A DNA stretch of 50,253 bases, from the NCBI GenBank assembly GCA_017656305.1, contig JACDOG010000015.1, positions 1-50,253 on the forward strand. The letters run 5' to 3'. Made by a program: the position numbers and the translations under genes. Every line of letters begins with the position of its first letter. The first letter of the stretch is position 1. Of this stretch, positions 7,410-15,434 are shown one piece after another. The stretch comes from Thermoanaerobacteraceae bacterium (GTDB lineage Bacteria > Bacillota > JADQBR01). The notes under the pieces are model-generated. The model was given only the letters and a program-made list of their open reading frames with translations, was not told the DNA's origin and made no database searches.

Positions 7410-8576
7410 CTATTCTGGCCGGGGCGGTTTGACCGTCAGTCCTGACCTGCGTAACTTGGACTCTACCTTTACTGTTACTTCAATATTCGGGAAAAATTCA
7501 TCCCACTGGTCTTCTATGTCCTTCCAGAGCCTGGAATATTTTTTGTGGACAGCTTCACCAAAACCAAAAATATCCGCGTTGAGCTGCCTGGCCTTTTTTA
7601 GTGCCGCTAGCACCTCGCTGCGGATGGCCTCCGACTGGCGCTTTTCCAGGGAGTTCCATGCCGGTATTTGTGTCAAATCCTCAAGGCACATCTGGCTGCC
7701 CAGGTGCCCTTCTGCCTTGACTTCCACCGTGATATGTATGTCATTATCCTTTATTTCTGGCTTGATTTTACTGCTGGCCTGGATGATTTCCAAACTGGCT
7801 TTGCCTTTGCCGTCAGGGCAGCTTACTGTAATAATACCGCTTTTGATTTCGTTGATAACCCACAATAATCCCCTTGTTTCGGTTTTATTTAAGAAACCTA
7901 CTAACTTGTCATCCTTGAAAACCGCCGTACCGGTAAGTTGCGCTGTTTTTTCCTTTGCCGAGACCTCAATGAGCGAGGCAATCGGTGCCGTGGTTTTGCT
8001 CATCAGACGGGTTAAAAATTCCTGCATATTAACGGCACTTACTTCTGAGGTAGCCGACCGGGCTTTGATTAATTCCGCGATATTTCGCGCCGGTAATTTT
8101 GCCAGCTCGGTTTTGGTTTCCAACACTTCGCTTGCTTTATCTTTTGCAACAACAATCCAGGCCAGGCGGCGGAATTCGGGGTCGCGGATAAGAAAGTCTA
8201 TATACTTGCGCACCCCTTCTCTGGCGATATCTTGGCTGAAGATGATTACCTCGTTATGGGGGAAAAATAACTTGCGATTAGACTTGAGAGTCATTGCCCT
8301 AACGGTACTAAAAACGGTATTTCCAATTTGGGATATGTTCCAGTAGGGCTTACTTCCACCCATGCCGCCGCCTCCCGCTTCGGGGGCTTTTATCTCCCCG
8401 GGTTTGATAATTTGTGCTGTCAACTGAAGCTTACCTGGTTCCCGGGCTTTATCAATTCCCAGGCCGGAGACGAAGGCCAAAGTGTCCAGCTCCCTGCGGT
8501 TCCAGCATCCGGTGATGCCCAGCATGACGATTAATAAGAAGATTATGGTTACTGTATTTTTTCTAAATTTTTGCAT
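7410..8576 (-). CDS. Spore germination lipoprotein Ger(x)C
   Basis: 388 aa lipoprotein subunit of the germinant receptor. The signal peptide ends in the lipobox GITGC, followed by WNRRELDTLAFVSGLGID, the family signature. The rest covers the three-domain C-subunit fold, with PHNEVIIFSQDIAREG conserved. ATG 8576 is preferred: AGGTGA lies 5 bases upstream, while the GTG at 8585 overlaps that site. It lies 18 bp after gerA. Confidence 0.9.
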   Translation of the reverse strand: MQKFRKNTVTIIFLLIVMLGITGCWNRRELDTLAFVSGLGIDKAREPGKLQLTAQIIKPGEIKAPEAGGGGMGGSKPYWNISQIGNTVFSTVRAMTLKSNRKLFFPHNEVIIFSQDIAREGVRKYIDFLIRDPEFRRLAWIVVAKDKASEVLETKTELAKLPARNIAELIKARSATSEVSAVNMQEFLTRLMSKTTAPIASLIEVSAKEKTAQLTGTAVFKDDKLVGFLNKTETRGLLWVINEIKSGIITVSCPDGKGKASLEIIQASSKIKPEIKDNDIHITVEVKAEGHLGSQMCLEDLTQIPAWNSLEKRQSEAIRSEVLAALKKARQLNADIFGFGEAVHKKYSRLWKDIEDQWDEFFPNIEVTVKVESKLRRSGLTVKPPRPE

Positions 8577-8594
8577 CGCTGTCACCTGCCAAAA

Positions 8595-10202
8595 CTATTC
8601 CTCAGGCTTTTCCGGAGGTGGTTCGGGATTTAACTTGAACTCCTGACGCTGCGGGTCATGCCAGCCAATAGTTCTGGGCCGGGTCAGCATGACCCACCAG
8701 GGTGACCGGACAAACACGTCCTTTAAGTCGCTGAAACTCAGGGGAGCCAAAGGCGACAAGTAGGGTGTTCCAAAAGACCGCAATGCTGACAGGTGAATTA
8801 AGACCCACAGTAGTAAGATAATTATGCCGAAAGCTCCCATGAAACCGGCAAAAATAGTCATTACCACTCGCAGTATGGCGGTGAGGTCCGATTGAGACGG
8901 GACTACAAAAGAAGAAATGGACGTTATCGCCACCACGATAACCATAGGAGCGCCGATGAGCCCGGCGGACACGGCTGCCTCGCCTATTACCAAAGCCCCC
9001 ACAATACTGATGGCTGAACCCACAGGGCGGGGCAGCCGGATGCCGGCTTCCCGTAGGATTTCGTAAATGACACCCATGCCCAGGGCTTCCGCTGCGGCGG
9101 GAAAGGGAGTACCTTCCTTGGCGGCCGCCATGGTGATCAGCAGGTTAGTGGGAATTAACTCCTGGTGAAAGGTTGTCAGCGCCACGTACACTGCCGGCGC
9201 CAGGATTGTTATGAAAAATGCCAGGAATCTTAGCAGCCTGATTAGCGTGGCGTAATAAGGCCGGGAGTAATAATCTTCCGCCGTTTGAAAACTTTCAATG
9301 AACACCATGGGTACCGTCAGTACCATGGGAGTGCCATCCACCAGAATGGCCACCCGGCCTTCCAGAATTTTGGCCGCAACAACATCGGGTTTTTCGCTGT
9401 TGGCAATGGTGGAAAAGGGGGAAAAAGGGGCATCTTCAATAAACTGCTCAATATAGCCGGACTCCAGAATGGCATCGGTATCAATTCTCTTTAAGCGGCG
9501 CTTGACTTCCTCCACTAGTCGGGGGTTGACCACACCTTTCAGGTAAGCTATGCAAACGTCCGTACGGGTTCTCTTGCCTACTTTGATTACTTCCAGGGTA
9601 AAATCCGGGTTGCGGATTTTACGCCGCAGCAAGCTCGTATTGGAACGCAGGGTTTCGGTAAATCCCTCCCGTGGCCCCCTGACCACGGCTTCGGTTTTTG
9701 GCTCTGTGATGCCTCGGGATTCCCAACCCTTGGTGCTGATAACCAGGGCTTCGCGGGCACCGTTAACGAGTAGAACGGAATCCCCGTACAGGCAGCCGTC
9801 AATGATTTTTTCCACAGAACCGGTTTTTTGTACCTCACCGACGGAAAGCATGGCTCTGCAAATGTAGTCGATATTACTGGAAACATTTGTTTCATCCAGA
9901 CTGAACAGGTGGCTGTCGTACATTAAGGGCTTGATAATACTTTGGTTTACGGTGGTTTTTTCTATCAACCCGTCCACAAAGATAAGTGCGGCGTTAATTT
10001 TCCTGTCACGACCGAAGCTGAATTCCCGAATAATAATGTCGTTGCTGGTACCCAAAATATCCTTGAAAAGTTTCAGGTTTTGGTCAAGATTGCGGGAAAT
10101 GGTGGCCTGAGTTAATTCGGGAGAGTGATTATCTTGCTTGTTCCTTTCGCGGTTCAACAGCACATGTAAAAAACGCAACTTTTGAGAAATAAAGCCAAAC
10201 AT
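8595..10202 (-). CDS. Spore germination protein GerA (A subunit)
   Basis: 535 aa GerA-family subunit of the germinant receptor: a large hydrophilic N-terminal domain (about 1-310) and a C-terminal membrane domain (about 315-495). Conserved blocks include LLVNGAREALVISTKGWESR, GPREGFTETLRSN, EGRVAILVDGTPMVLTVP and the PxPVGxAISIVGALVIGEAAV region. The open frame extends to 10427, but its first 75 codons look non-coding; ATG 10202 gives the usual family length. A sigma-G-like promoter lies 32 bp upstream. Operon order is A-C-B plus a small membrane gene. Confidence 0.92.
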   Translation of the reverse strand: MFGFISQKLRFLHVLLNRERNKQDNHSPELTQATISRNLDQNLKLFKDILGTSNDIIIREFSFGRDRKINAALIFVDGLIEKTTVNQSIIKPLMYDSHLFSLDETNVSSNIDYICRAMLSVGEVQKTGSVEKIIDGCLYGDSVLLVNGAREALVISTKGWESRGITEPKTEAVVRGPREGFTETLRSNTSLLRRKIRNPDFTLEVIKVGKRTRTDVCIAYLKGVVNPRLVEEVKRRLKRIDTDAILESGYIEQFIEDAPFSPFSTIANSEKPDVVAAKILEGRVAILVDGTPMVLTVPMVFIESFQTAEDYYSRPYYATLIRLLRFLAFFITILAPAVYVALTTFHQELIPTNLLITMAAAKEGTPFPAAAEALGMGVIYEILREAGIRLPRPVGSAISIVGALVIGEAAVSAGLIGAPMVIVVAITSISSFVVPSQSDLTAILRVVMTIFAGFMGAFGIIILLLWVLIHLSALRSFGTPYLSPLAPLSFSDLKDVFVRSPWWVMLTRPRTIGWHDPQRQEFKLNPEPPPEKPEE

Positions 10203-10233
10203 AGCCACGCCCCGTTTACTAAAACTTTTTTGG

Positions 10234-10263
10234 TAGTATTGCACAAAACAGGTATTAATATGT
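10234..10263 (-). promoter_or_regulatory. Sigma-G-like promoter of the ger operon
   Basis: On the minus strand: ACATA (10263-10259), 18-bp spacer, AATACTA (10240-10234). It matches GHATR-N18-CATHMTA at 10 of 12 positions and lies just upstream of gerA. Germinant receptor operons are sigma-G genes in Bacillus, which supports the reading. Confidence 0.45.
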
Positions 10264-10359
10264 ACATGGCAAAAAATATGGATGAGCTTAAAAACCGGCA
10301 GGATAAATTGTTTTATGCTAGAATATAGAGAGCAAGTATTATACGGGAGGCGATAAATC

Positions 10360-10512
10360 ATGAAAGGAAAACTCTGGATTGTGATGATTATATGGATTGT
10401 CCTTGGTTTGGTTGGCACATTTATCAATAATTATCATGCCGGCGGTGGGCATGGTGAGACGGAGACCGGCCACGGCGGGCAGCAGGTTGAACAACACCAG
10501 GAAGCACATTAG
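10360..10512 (+). CDS. Short membrane-anchored His/Gly-rich protein
   Basis: 50 aa. An N-terminal hydrophobic segment (about 5-22) is followed by a hydrophilic tail with seven histidines, glycines and glutamines, which may bind metal. Ribosome site ggagg at 10345-10350, 9 bases before ATG. It is divergent from gerA and convergent with the hydrogenase operon, whose last gene ends 14 bp away. Not recognised; the ribosome site and anchor-plus-tail composition support a real gene. Confidence 0.6.
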   Translation: MKGKLWIVMIIWIVLGLVGTFINNYHAGGGHGETETGHGGQQVEQHQEAH

Positions 10513-10526
10513 CAATTTCTCACAAG

Positions 10527-11114
10527 TTAAGGCTTGTTTTGCTCAATATAGCCGGTGACCATGGCCTGCACTTTGGCCGGGTCGGAAGTTACTGCCAGGT
10601 AGATGTGGACGGGAATGGAGATGGCAAAAAAGACTGTCCCAAAGTAGATGATCATGCGCAGGGTGTTGACCAGCGCCAGGGGATAGAATATGTTTTGGGC
10701 CAGGTTGATAAAATACAGGACCAGGCCGTCACAAATCAACACCAGGGCAAGTAGAAACCAGGCAGTAAATAGCAACTTCTGTCCCGGATTGTACCGGCCA
10801 AAGTTGGGCTGCGTATTTTCCAAAAAGAATTCAAAGGCCAATAATCTTGGCATTTTTTTGATGTCACCGGGCATAAACAGTACTTCCGGGTACTTTCGCG
10901 TAATAGCATAGTAGTATGTATACAGGGTGAAGTTGGCAATAAAGAGAAAACTGAAGTAAAAATGCACCTTTCGCACCCACCAGAGTGGTAGGTCCAGAAA
11001 GGTTGGGTTGTTGATATAGAGCCCGGTAAGGACTAACGTGAAGACAATGGTTGCCGTAAGCCAGTGGAAGATGCGTACGGGCAAGGGCTGGACTAATTTT
11101 TTTTCAAGTGACAA
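10527..11114 (-). CDS. [NiFe] hydrogenase cytochrome b subunit
   Basis: 195 aa integral membrane di-heme cytochrome b of the HyaC/HupC family. It anchors the hydrogenase at the outer face of the membrane and passes electrons to the quinone pool. Four hydrophobic helices are visible (about 15-33, 50-70, 113-135, 155-175), with histidines in RIFHWLTA, KVHFYF and IPVHIYLA as heme ligand candidates. It overlaps the large-subunit gene by 11 bp and is the last gene of the operon. Confidence 0.88.
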   Translation of the reverse strand: MSLEKKLVQPLPVRIFHWLTATIVFTLVLTGLYINNPTFLDLPLWWVRKVHFYFSFLFIANFTLYTYYYAITRKYPEVLFMPGDIKKMPRLLAFEFFLENTQPNFGRYNPGQKLLFTAWFLLALVLICDGLVLYFINLAQNIFYPLALVNTLRMIIYFGTVFFAISIPVHIYLAVTSDPAKVQAMVTGYIEQNKP

Positions 11115-12513
11115 GAGAACCCCTCCGGTTTTTGTCGGTTTCGATTAAGTGTACGGCGCAGGCTAAGCAGGGATCAAACGACCGGATTACCCTACCTATT
11201 TCATGCGCGGATTTCACGTTTTCCACTGGTGTGCCTATCAAAGCTTCTTCTGCTGGTCCGCGCCTGTTTTTTTCATCCCTGGGCGACAGGTTCCAGGCGG
11301 TAGGTGTAATAATTTGATAATGCTTGATGCGCCCTTCATGAATTTCCATCCAGTGTCCCAGGGCACCGCGCATGGCATCGGTTAGGCCTACACCCAGGCC
11401 TTCTTTTTTTGTCTCATAGGGCTGTATTGAGGGCTGACCCGGCCGCAACTGCTCCAGCCACTGGCCCACTTTTTCGCACACGTACTTAAGCTCAAAGGCC
11501 CGGGCCAGCAGGCGGTCCATGGCGGAAATACCCCTGCGGTACTTGCCGTTAATCCACCAGCGGGCCAGGGGACCGCTTTCTACCGGCTGGTCCTGGTACC
11601 TGGGCGCCTTAGTCCAGGAATAGGCATCCGGTTTATTATTTTGCGGAATGGTGGTTTCCTTCAGTGGTTTACCGCCGGACACGGGTTCCCGGTACCAGGC
11701 GGCGGCAACACTTTCCCTGATGTACTTGGGATTTAATTTTTCCACCTTTTTATTGCTGTCCAGGTAGAGGCCGCCTTTGATTTGCAGTTCGCTGTTGTCG
11801 GGGTGGGGAAACATGCCGAAGCTCATGAGGTTGCCGTAGCCGCGGCCAATTTTAAGGTATTCGGGATAATAGTGAGCGATGATTTCAAAGTCTTCCTGAA
11901 CTTTGTTGGCGGCGAAATCATACAGGTCCTGTTGTATTGCCTGGGCCGCCTTGATCTTACCGGCATCGGGTGCCACGCTGACACCGGTGGGATAAATGGC
12001 CTGTTGGTGCGGTGCCTTGGCACCGAAAATGGCTATTAATTGATGGGCCCTGGCACTCAGCTCGGCTGCCTCCCAGTAATGTTTCATCAGCTGGTCGTTA
12101 ATTTGTTTGGGCAGTCGGTAGTCAATGGCCGGTTTGGGATTAAAGGGCGGTATATCCGGTCCCTCTACGTAATCGGGCATGACCAGCACGTACAGGTGGC
12201 GCAGGTGATTTTGGATGATATCTGCACCGAAGATGATGTTCTGCAGCAGCACCCCGTTGGGAGTGGCCGTGACTCCGTAAGCGTCCTGCAGGGCGTAGCA
12301 GGCCGCAATGGCATGGGCGGACGAGCAGATGCCGCAGATGCGCTGGGTGAACCAGATTGCGTCCCTGGGGTCGCGGTTGTACATCATTTGTTCAAAACCG
12401 CGGTACAGCATGCTGCTGCACCAGGCATCGGTGACCGCACCGTTTTTTATTTCTACTTCTATTGATAGAGGTTCATGTATCCGTGTGACGGGAAATATCC
12501 TTTTACGTACCAT
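11104..12513 (-). CDS. [NiFe] uptake hydrogenase large subunit
   Basis: 469 aa catalytic subunit of a group 1 membrane-bound hydrogenase. The Ni-Fe site is bound by RICGIC (about 59-64) and DPCLACAVH near the C-terminus. The 13 or so residues after that His form the tail that a HyaD-type protease removes after nickel insertion; no such protease or hyp gene is in the window. All four ligands are cysteines, with no selenocysteine. The start overlaps the end of the small-subunit gene by one base, so translation is coupled. Confidence 0.95.
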   Translation of the reverse strand: MVRKRIFPVTRIHEPLSIEVEIKNGAVTDAWCSSMLYRGFEQMMYNRDPRDAIWFTQRICGICSSAHAIAACYALQDAYGVTATPNGVLLQNIIFGADIIQNHLRHLYVLVMPDYVEGPDIPPFNPKPAIDYRLPKQINDQLMKHYWEAAELSARAHQLIAIFGAKAPHQQAIYPTGVSVAPDAGKIKAAQAIQQDLYDFAANKVQEDFEIIAHYYPEYLKIGRGYGNLMSFGMFPHPDNSELQIKGGLYLDSNKKVEKLNPKYIRESVAAAWYREPVSGGKPLKETTIPQNNKPDAYSWTKAPRYQDQPVESGPLARWWINGKYRRGISAMDRLLARAFELKYVCEKVGQWLEQLRPGQPSIQPYETKKEGLGVGLTDAMRGALGHWMEIHEGRIKHYQIITPTAWNLSPRDEKNRRGPAEEALIGTPVENVKSAHEIGRVIRSFDPCLACAVHLIETDKNRRGSLVT

Positions 12514-13748
12514 CAGTCAGTTTCCTCTCCGCTATCTTTTCCCAGTAGTTGCTTAGCTTTAGCAATCAGACCTTTTTTATTCCTGCTTTTTTGCCTGGCA
12601 TGGGTTAATTCTTGTTCAAGATTATCGAACTTTTCCAACAAGGCATCTACTTTATCTTCCAGTTCTTTTGCTGGGTAGGTCTTTTTGGTTACAATTGATG
12701 CTTTGGGTTTGGTGCCGGAAATCAAATTTTTACCAATACGGCCGGTGAAAATGTTGCCTGCCAGGTGGGTGCCCAGTCCCACTGCTGTTCCTATGCCCAG
12801 GGCTTTAGCCAGCCTGTCCGGTGCTGCCGTGGCACCATGAAGCCTGATGTCCGGCAGGTGCTTGAAGTAAGGCATCATACCGTCGGGAAATTCGGGACTG
12901 GTGCAGCCGATACAGGGACTGCTGGCTTCTACTGGCCAGTTGACATGGTCATTCCACTGGCGCACGGGACAGTCAGCGTATGTTACCGGTCCCTTGCAAC
13001 CCAGCAGGTACATGCAGCTTTCTTCACCCGGGTTCCGGGCAAAAATGCCATTTTCAAAGTACTGGCGGCGGGTGCAACGGTCATGCACGGTTCTACCGAA
13101 AAAGATTTTTGGCCGGTAAGCGCTGTCCAGTTCCGGTTCTCCGTAATTTATCAGGTGGTACAGGGTGCCTACGGTCCAGTCCGGATGTGCCGGGCAGCCC
13201 GGGACGTTTATCACTGGCCGGTGTATTACTTCGGCCACTCCCTTACATCCCGCAGGATTGGGATAGGCCGCGGCAGGCCCGCCCCAGGTGGCGCAGCTCC
13301 CTACGGGCATAACCCAGCGGGCGTGTTCCGCCAGGTACTTGAGCATGTCAATGCCGGTTTTTAAACTTCCGTTTTTCTGCAGTATGTAGTTGTATTTTCC
13401 CTGATCTGCCGTGACAACGGAACCTTCAATTACGAGAATATACCTGTTTTTATCCCTTTGTACCGTATCTTCCAGTGCCTTGACTGACTGCCCGTCCTGG
13501 GCTGCCATGTGCAGCCAGTGATAGCGCAGGTCTATGATCTCGGAAAACAGCTTTTTCTGGGAGGGGTCCATGGTGTTGGCCAGAGAAATGGAGTCTCCCG
13601 TGCAGGAACCCAGCTCAATCCATATTACCGGCAGCTTGTCGATGGCACCGCTTTTGGCAGCCAGAGCCAAATCCGGTAGCAGCACCGATACCAGGCTGAC
13701 TGAGGCTCCGGCGGCACAGAGCTTCAAAAATTCCCTGCGGGTCAGCAT
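12513..13748 (-). CDS. [NiFe] uptake hydrogenase small subunit, Tat-exported
   Basis: 411 aa. The N-terminal twin-arginine signal TRREFLKLC plus hydrophobic stretch sends the folded dimer across the membrane. Iron-sulfur ligands are visible in ELGSCTGDS, GSCATWGG, NVPGCPAHPDW, the CMYLLGCKG region, DCPVRQW and SPCIGCTSPEFPD. Oddly, the C-terminus (about 340-411) has no membrane anchor. It is a charged, probably coiled-coil tail rich in Lys, Glu and Gln. The membrane link must then come from cytochrome b or from the small membrane protein encoded upstream. Confidence 0.93.
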   Translation of the reverse strand: MLTRREFLKLCAAGASVSLVSVLLPDLALAAKSGAIDKLPVIWIELGSCTGDSISLANTMDPSQKKLFSEIIDLRYHWLHMAAQDGQSVKALEDTVQRDKNRYILVIEGSVVTADQGKYNYILQKNGSLKTGIDMLKYLAEHARWVMPVGSCATWGGPAAAYPNPAGCKGVAEVIHRPVINVPGCPAHPDWTVGTLYHLINYGEPELDSAYRPKIFFGRTVHDRCTRRQYFENGIFARNPGEESCMYLLGCKGPVTYADCPVRQWNDHVNWPVEASSPCIGCTSPEFPDGMMPYFKHLPDIRLHGATAAPDRLAKALGIGTAVGLGTHLAGNIFTGRIGKNLISGTKPKASIVTKKTYPAKELEDKVDALLEKFDNLEQELTHARQKSRNKKGLIAKAKQLLGKDSGEETD

Positions 13749-14245
13749 TATTCGTTCCCTCCACTTTTAAAAGGACGCCAGAGGCTGAGTGCAAAGGCCG
13801 TAAAGGCGATAAAGGTCCAGATGCCGCCGGTTACCGCGATAAACGCACCGGTTTGCTTGCTGCCCATGGTTTCTAGGAACACGCCAAACGGCAGGAGAAA
13901 GCCGCCACCAATGTAAAGCAGGCTGACAGCGCTCAATAACCTGCTCTTGAAGGAAGAATGGCCAGCCAGCATGGACATAAAGACGGCGATAACGCCGAAC
14001 AGTGTCAGATGGCTATGTACATCACTGTGTTGGTCAGCAGTTTCCTGGGTGACTTCCCACTGTTTCAACCAGCGCAGGGCTGCATCCTGCTGTCCCTGGT
14101 TGGTTTTTTCCAGTGCTGTTTCCATGGCTGTCAACCGTTGGACCCGTAAGTCGTTTAAAATAAAGCTGGTGTAATACAGTCCGTAAAACATGCCCAGAAT
14201 AATGAGAATAATCCCGCCAGTGAGGAGAATTTTGCTGGATTTAAT
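13748..14245 (-). CDS. Membrane protein of the hydrogenase operon, apparent ATT start
   Basis: 165 aa with four hydrophobic segments: about 5-25, 79-95, 103-125 and 131-153. From the first in-frame ATG (14191) the protein would lose its first membrane helix and have no ribosome site. A perfect AAGGAGG (14260-14254) lies 8 bases before an in-frame ATT at 14245. Between the upstream stop (14335) and 14191 there is no ATG, GTG or TTG in frame. ATT initiation, as in infC, is therefore the best reading. The gene ends at the small-subunit start and is likely an anchor or assembly partner. Family not recognised. Confidence 0.7.
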   Translation of the reverse strand: MKSSKILLTGGIILIILGMFYGLYYTSFILNDLRVQRLTAMETALEKTNQGQQDAALRWLKQWEVTQETADQHSDVHSHLTLFGVIAVFMSMLAGHSSFKSRLLSAVSLLYIGGGFLLPFGVFLETMGSKQTGAFIAVTGGIWTFIAFTAFALSLWRPFKSGGNE

Positions 14246-14369
14246 TGGTGCCGCCTCCTTTTCTGTATAGTATTTGTGATAGCGGCTGGAAAAATGCGTG
14301 GCACCAGGGTAACAAATAAAATATTGGGTAAACTAAGTTAAGAAATTCAAAAAGGGAGGCTGGTGTGGC

Positions 14370-14522
14370 TTGACTCAAACAATTGAATGTTCAGTAAAAC
14401 GTTGCAAGTACCAGAGCGATGACATGTGCACGCTGGACAGCATTGAAATAAGTCCCTGTCCCCATAATTACTCTGGCACCGTTGATGAAACGGATTGTGC
14501 AACCTTTCAACCGGAAGAATAA
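14370..14522 (+). CDS. DUF1540 mini-protein 1
   Basis: 50 aa. The Cys pattern (ECSVKRCKY, MCTLDSIEISPCP, ETDCATFQ-like ending) is that of DUF1540, a short cysteine-rich domain common in Clostridia, probably metal binding. It starts at TTG with GGGAGG 10 bases upstream. Its stop overlaps the ribosome site of the next DUF1540 gene. Confidence 0.75.
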   Translation: MTQTIECSVKRCKYQSDDMCTLDSIEISPCPHNYSGTVDETDCATFQPEE

Positions 14523-14535
14523 GGAGGTGGGATTT

Positions 14536-14691
14536 GTGGCAAGAATTCGCTGCTCGGTTACCAGCTGTTTTTACCAGGATAGAGACTGCTGTACCCTGGA
14601 CTCAATTAAAGTCCGGGATAGTGAAACCGGAGACCCGTTGGAAACTGATTGTGCAAGCTACAAGAGCAAAGATGCATTTGTAACTGATTAA
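14536..14691 (+). CDS. DUF1540 mini-protein 2
   Basis: 51 aa, a diverged tandem copy of the preceding gene (RCSVTSCFYQ, CCTLDSIKV, LETDCASYKS). GTG 14536 follows AAGGAGG (14521-14527) by 8 bases; that site shares bases with the upstream stop codon, so translation is coupled. A strong terminator follows. The frame is open further upstream but without a ribosome site. Confidence 0.75.
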   Translation: MARIRCSVTSCFYQDRDCCTLDSIKVRDSETGDPLETDCASYKSKDAFVTD

Positions 14692-14692
14692 T

Positions 14693-14741
14693 AAAAAAGT
14701 GCCTTTACCAGCAGCAGTACCTGCTGGACGGGCACTTTTTT
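14693..14741. terminator. Bidirectional terminator
   Basis: The outer stem AAAAGTGCC/GGCACTTTT encloses an inner stem CCAGCAG/CTGCTGG, with A- and T-runs on both sides. It ends the DUF1540 pair on plus and the gene ending at 14740 on minus. Confidence 0.85.
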
Positions 14742-15270
14742 ACGTACGGTAAATAACGCTTATGGTGACATTTCTTTCCATTCTGTTACGGGAATCCCAC
14801 GCCACCAGGTCTTTTATCAGGGGAGCCCGAATTAGCAGTTTCCATGCTTGATGGAGATTGTGCAGATATTCCCGCTTTAAAGTGCATTCTAGCAACGGGC
14901 AGTGATAGGGAAGTTCCAGGGTTTCCCTGATTAAATATAATTTGCCGGCATGGATGTGTGGAGCAGCGGGAAAGGTACGGCACTGGATGGGACGCAGGTG
15001 ACGCTGGCAGGCCCCGCTGCATTTGGCGAAAATAACCTGTTTTCCCCGCCAGCTGGGCGGGAAGTCGTATTCATACGCGCGGTGTCTTTCAAAGGTCAAC
15101 CAGGATACATTTTCGATCAACTGTTCTTCACCAGGTAAGAGATAAATGCCCAAATCTCCGGGCTGGTTGCAGCAGGCTTTAGCACAGATAGTGCCGCAGT
15201 CAAAGTCTACCGGGTTAACCTTATTGGTCAGCGCGTAAATGTATTTAAACTGTTCTTTTGTCAGCGTCAT
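14740..15270 (-). CDS. Cysteine-cluster protein (YkgJ/UPF0153-like)
   Basis: 176 aa. Cysteines lie in the pattern DCGTICAKACC near residue 25 and CSGACQRHLRPIQCRTFP near 85-102, like the zinc/iron-chelating YkgJ family (CxxCxxCC). A further Cys pair lies in YHCPLLEC. The role in the family is unclear. ATG 15270 follows AGGGTGA by 5 bases; the GTG at 15279 overlaps that site. Confidence 0.7.
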   Translation of the reverse strand: MTLTKEQFKYIYALTNKVNPVDFDCGTICAKACCNQPGDLGIYLLPGEEQLIENVSWLTFERHRAYEYDFPPSWRGKQVIFAKCSGACQRHLRPIQCRTFPAAPHIHAGKLYLIRETLELPYHCPLLECTLKREYLHNLHQAWKLLIRAPLIKDLVAWDSRNRMERNVTISVIYRT

Positions 15271-15368
15271 CGTTATCACCCTTATGTATTATAGTTCAGA
15301 TGGAGAGGAGTTGTCCAACAGTCACAATAAAATGACTATTCTTAATATTTTAACATATTTGTGAAATA

Positions 15369-15397
15369 TTGCACAAATTTTGGAAATGCAGTATAAT
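15369..15397 (+). promoter_or_regulatory. Sigma-A promoter of acuA
   Basis: TTGCAC (15369-15374), 17-bp spacer, TATAAT (15392-15397), located 38 bp upstream of the acuA start. Confidence 0.75.
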
Positions 15398-15434
15398 TGT
15401 ATACAGGAAAAGTAAAATTTTGGTGGTGCTTTGC

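Noticed and set aside
11104-12513. Selenocysteine-containing hydrogenase
   Set aside because: Both nickel-binding motifs have cysteine codons, with no in-frame TGA.
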